The notes below the pieces were generated by a model. That model was given only the letters and a program-made list of their open reading frames with translations. It was not told the origin of the DNA and made no database searches. Positions 61,662 through 64,000 of a stretch of DNA of 64,000 nucleotides are shown here, one piece after another (within the stretch, counting starts at the first letter, position 1; each line of letters opens with the position of its first letter). Source of the DNA: Petrolisthes cinctipes (Eukaryota > Arthropoda > Malacostraca > Decapoda > Porcellanidae); assembly GCA_033782935.1 (NCBI GenBank), contig JAWQEG010000167.1, positions 831,001 to 895,000 of the forward strand. Direction: 5' to 3'. The translations under genes were made by a program, and so were the position numbers.

Positions 61662-64000
61662 TGCATGCACATATCGACTTTGGGCACCTAAAATATCGAT
61701 TTTCAGCATGTTTTATGGCCTGTATTTTGAAAGTACTCTAACACGGAGTAGGCATGTACAGATCGCTTCTGGGACCCAAAAATATTAAATTTTCGGGTAT
61801 TTTGAGCCTGAATTTGAGATATAAACGGGTACAGCATATGCATGCACATATCGACATTGGGCACCTATAATATCGATTTTTAGCTTGTTTTGGGCCTATA
61901 TTTTGAAAATATTCTTTCACTGAGTAGGCATGTACAGATAGCTTCTGTGACCCAAAAATATCGAATTTTCGGGTGTTTTGAGCCGTAATTTGGGATATAA
62001 ACGGGTACAAAAGATGTATGCACATATCGACTTTGGACACGTAAAATATCGATTTTTAGCATGTTTTAAGCCTATGTTTTGAAAACAGTCTAGCACTAAG
62101 TAGACATGTACAGATCCCTTCGGGCACCAAAAAATATTGAATTTTTGGGTGTTTTGAGCCTGCATTTGAGATATAAACGGGTACTGAAGATGCATGCATA
62201 TATCGACTTTTTTCACCTAGAATATCGATTTTGAGCATATTTTGGGTCTGTATCTTGAAAACATTATAGCAAAGAGTAGGCATGTACAAGTCGCTTCTGG
62301 GACCCAAAAATATCGAATTTTCGGGTGTCTTGAGTCTGAATTTGAGATATAAACGGGTACAGAAGATGCATGCACATATCGACTTTGCACACCCAAAATA
62401 TCGATTTTCAGCATGTTTTGGGCATGTATTTTGAAAATACTCTAACACGAAGTAGGCATGTACAGATATCTTCTGTGACACAAAAATATCAAATTTTTGG
62501 GTATTTTGAGCCTGAATTCGAGATATAAACGGGTACAAAAGATATATGCACATATCGACTTTGGACACCTAAAATATCGAATTTTAGCATGTTTTAAGCC
62601 TATATTTTGAAAACATTCTAGCACTGAGTAGATATGAACAGATCGCTTCTCGGATCCAAAAATATCGAATTTTCGGGTGTTTTAAGCCTGAATTTGGGAT
62701 ATAAAACGGTACAGAACATGCATGCTCATATCGACTTGGGACACATAAAATATCGATTTTTAGCATGTATTGGGCCTATATTTTTAAAATATTCTAGCAC
62801 TGAATAGGCATGTACATATCGCTTCTGGGACCGAAAAATATAAATTTTAAGGGTGTTTTGAGCCTGAATTTGGGATATAAACGGGTACAAAAGATGTATG
62901 CACATATCGACTTTGGACACCTAAAATATCGATATTTAGCATGTTTTAAGCCTATATTTTGAAAACAGTCAAGTACTGAGTAGACATGTACAGATCGCTT
63001 CTGGGACCCAAGAATATTGAATTTTTGGTTGTTTTGAGCCTGAATTTGAGATATAAACGAGTACTGAAGATGCAGGCACATATCGACTTTTTGCACCTAA
63101 AATATCGATTTTGAGCTTGTTTTTTGGTCTGTATTTTGAAAATACTCTAAAACGAAGTAGGCATGTACAGATATCTTCTGTGACACAAAAATATCGAGTT
63201 TTCGGGTGTTTTGAGCCTGAATTTGGTATATAAACGTGTACAGAAGATGCATACACATATTGACTTTGGGAACCTCAAATATTGATTTTCAGCATGTTTT
63301 GGGTCTGTATTTTTAAAATACTCTAACACGGAATAGGCATGTACAGATTGCTTCTAGGACCCAAAAACGTTGAATTTTCGGGTATTTTGAGCCTGAATTT
63401 GAGATATAATCGGGTACAGAAGATGCATGCTCATATCCACTTTGGGCACCTAAGATATCGATTCTCAGCATGTTTTGGGCCTGAATTTTGAAAGTACTCT
63501 AATACGGAGTAGGCATGTACAGATCGCTTCTGGGGCCCAAAAATATCGAATTTTCGGGTGTTTTGAGCCTGAATTTGAGATATAAACGGGTACAGAAGAT
63601 GCATGCACATATCGACTATGTGGAGCTAAAATATCGATTTTCTGCATGTTTTGGGCATGTATTTTGAAAATACTCTAACACGGAGTAGACATGTACAGAT
63701 ATCTTCTGTGACTCAAAAATATCGAGTTTTCGGGTGTTTTGAGCCTGAATTTGGGATATAAACGTATACAGAAGATGCATACACATATTGACTTTGGGAA
63801 CCTCAAATATTGATTTTCAGCATGTTTTGGGTCTGTATTTTTAAAATACTCTAACACGGAATAGGCATGTACAGATTGCTTTTAGGACCCAAAAACGTTG
63901 AATTTTCGGGTATTTTGAGCCTGAATTTGAGATATAATCGGGTACAGAAGATGCATGCTCATATCAACTTTGGGCACCTAAGATATCGATTCTCAGCATG
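61631..64000 (+). repeat. Perfect 7,220-bp displaced copy of 54,411-56,780, cut by the window edge
   Basis: I found no difference from 54,411-56,780 in any line compared. 7,220 bp is 41 x 176 plus 4. The copy still matches at the last base of the window, so its true right end is outside. If this is a 41-monomer higher-order repeat, the sequence after 64,000 should continue like 56,781 onward, including the A-like stretch. Confidence 0.93.

Larger units (their letters stand above)
1..64000 (+). repeat. 176-bp satellite DNA array, about 363.6 monomers, head to tail
   Basis: Every stretch of the window is made of the same 176-bp unit in one orientation. The anchor CATGTTTTGG (and variants) recurs at 104, 280, 456, 631, 807, 983 and so on to 63,997, which is 363 units. 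Cumulative drift from exact 176-bp spacing is -16 bp at 9.2 kb, -22 bp at 20.0 kb, -6 bp at 40.2 kb and +5 bp at the end, so no whole monomer is lost or gained against the count. Consensus GC is about 40% (71 of 176). No inverted monomer, unique spacer or mobile element was seen. Known biology: units of this size in megabase arrays are typical of plant and animal centromeres. That this array is centromeric is inference. I do not recognise the family. Confidence 0.97.

Noticed and set aside
1..64000. Hundreds of minus-strand open frames of 60 to 182 codons, rich in Cys, Tyr and Ile, which look like a protein family
   Set aside because: They repeat at the 176-bp period in all three frames, and their usual lengths (183 and 303 bases) follow from two TAG triplets per unit and 176 not being divisible by three. 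Variants between units ignore codon position. They are shadows of the satellite.
1..64000. CRISPR-like array of regular repeats
   Set aside because: Repeats are contiguous and there are no unique spacers. Unit length and structure are those of satellite DNA.
54411..64000. The perfect 2.37-kb repeat as a pure assembly artefact
   Set aside because: Cannot be excluded from sequence alone, but the two copies have different left flanks and the joint is in exact monomer register, so I report it as real with a stated test.

Overview
The whole 64 kb window is one uninterrupted satellite DNA array. I see no protein-coding gene, RNA gene, transposon, CRISPR array or unique sequence in it. The array is a head-to-tail tandem repeat with a monomer of 176 bp (about 40% GC in the consensus I derived by eye), always in the same orientation. 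Following one anchor (CATGTTTTGG or its variants) from position 104 to 63,997 gives 363 monomers with a net drift of only +5 bp, so the mean unit is 176.0 bp. The organism is therefore a eukaryote with long satellite arrays. A nucleosome-sized monomer, higher-order repeats and no transposon insertions fit a regional centromere or pericentromere of a plant or animal. I do not recognise the monomer family, so the species is undetermined.

Monomer anatomy (numbering starts at CATGTTTTGG). The motif ATATCGA occurs three times, at unit positions 75, 141 and 163. A dyad TGCATGCA lies at 132-139. The stretch around GATATAAACGGGTACAGAAG (111-130) is strongly conserved. The region at about 9-44 is the main variable window and separates monomer lineages. 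The two 88-bp halves align without gaps at 59 of 88 positions, so the 176-bp unit looks like an ancient dimer of an 88-bp sequence. Each half carries a set of A/T tracts spaced about one helical turn apart.

Layout. (1) About 1-26 kb is 'domain A', with monomers averaging slightly under 176 bp. It holds a 1,406-bp (8-monomer) tandem duplication at 2.1-4.9 kb, an older 2,459-bp (14-monomer) duplication at 4.6-9.5 kb, a 1,408-bp displaced copy at 8.5-10.5 kb, a diverged stretch at 10.5-20.4 kb, and a 2,111-bp (12-monomer) duplication with a truncated third copy at 20.4-25.9 kb. (2) About 26-58.2 kb is 'domain B', with different diagnostic variants. Blocks of 0.7 to 6 kb recur there two to four times at displacements of 4.05, 4.58, 5.81, 7.57, 8.98, 11.8 and 13.2-13.6 kb. 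Small 3- and 5-monomer tandem duplications are nested inside them. (3) About 58.2-61.6 kb interleaves A-like and B-like monomers. (4) From 61.63 kb to the window end, domain B returns as an apparently perfect copy of 54.41-56.78 kb, displaced by 7,220 bp (41 monomers).

No genes work together here. The biology in the window is repeat turnover: unequal exchange at several scales, single-monomer duplications and conversion-like patches. Identities are by-eye comparisons, and duplication boundaries are uncertain by about 10-50 bp because neighbouring monomers are themselves similar.
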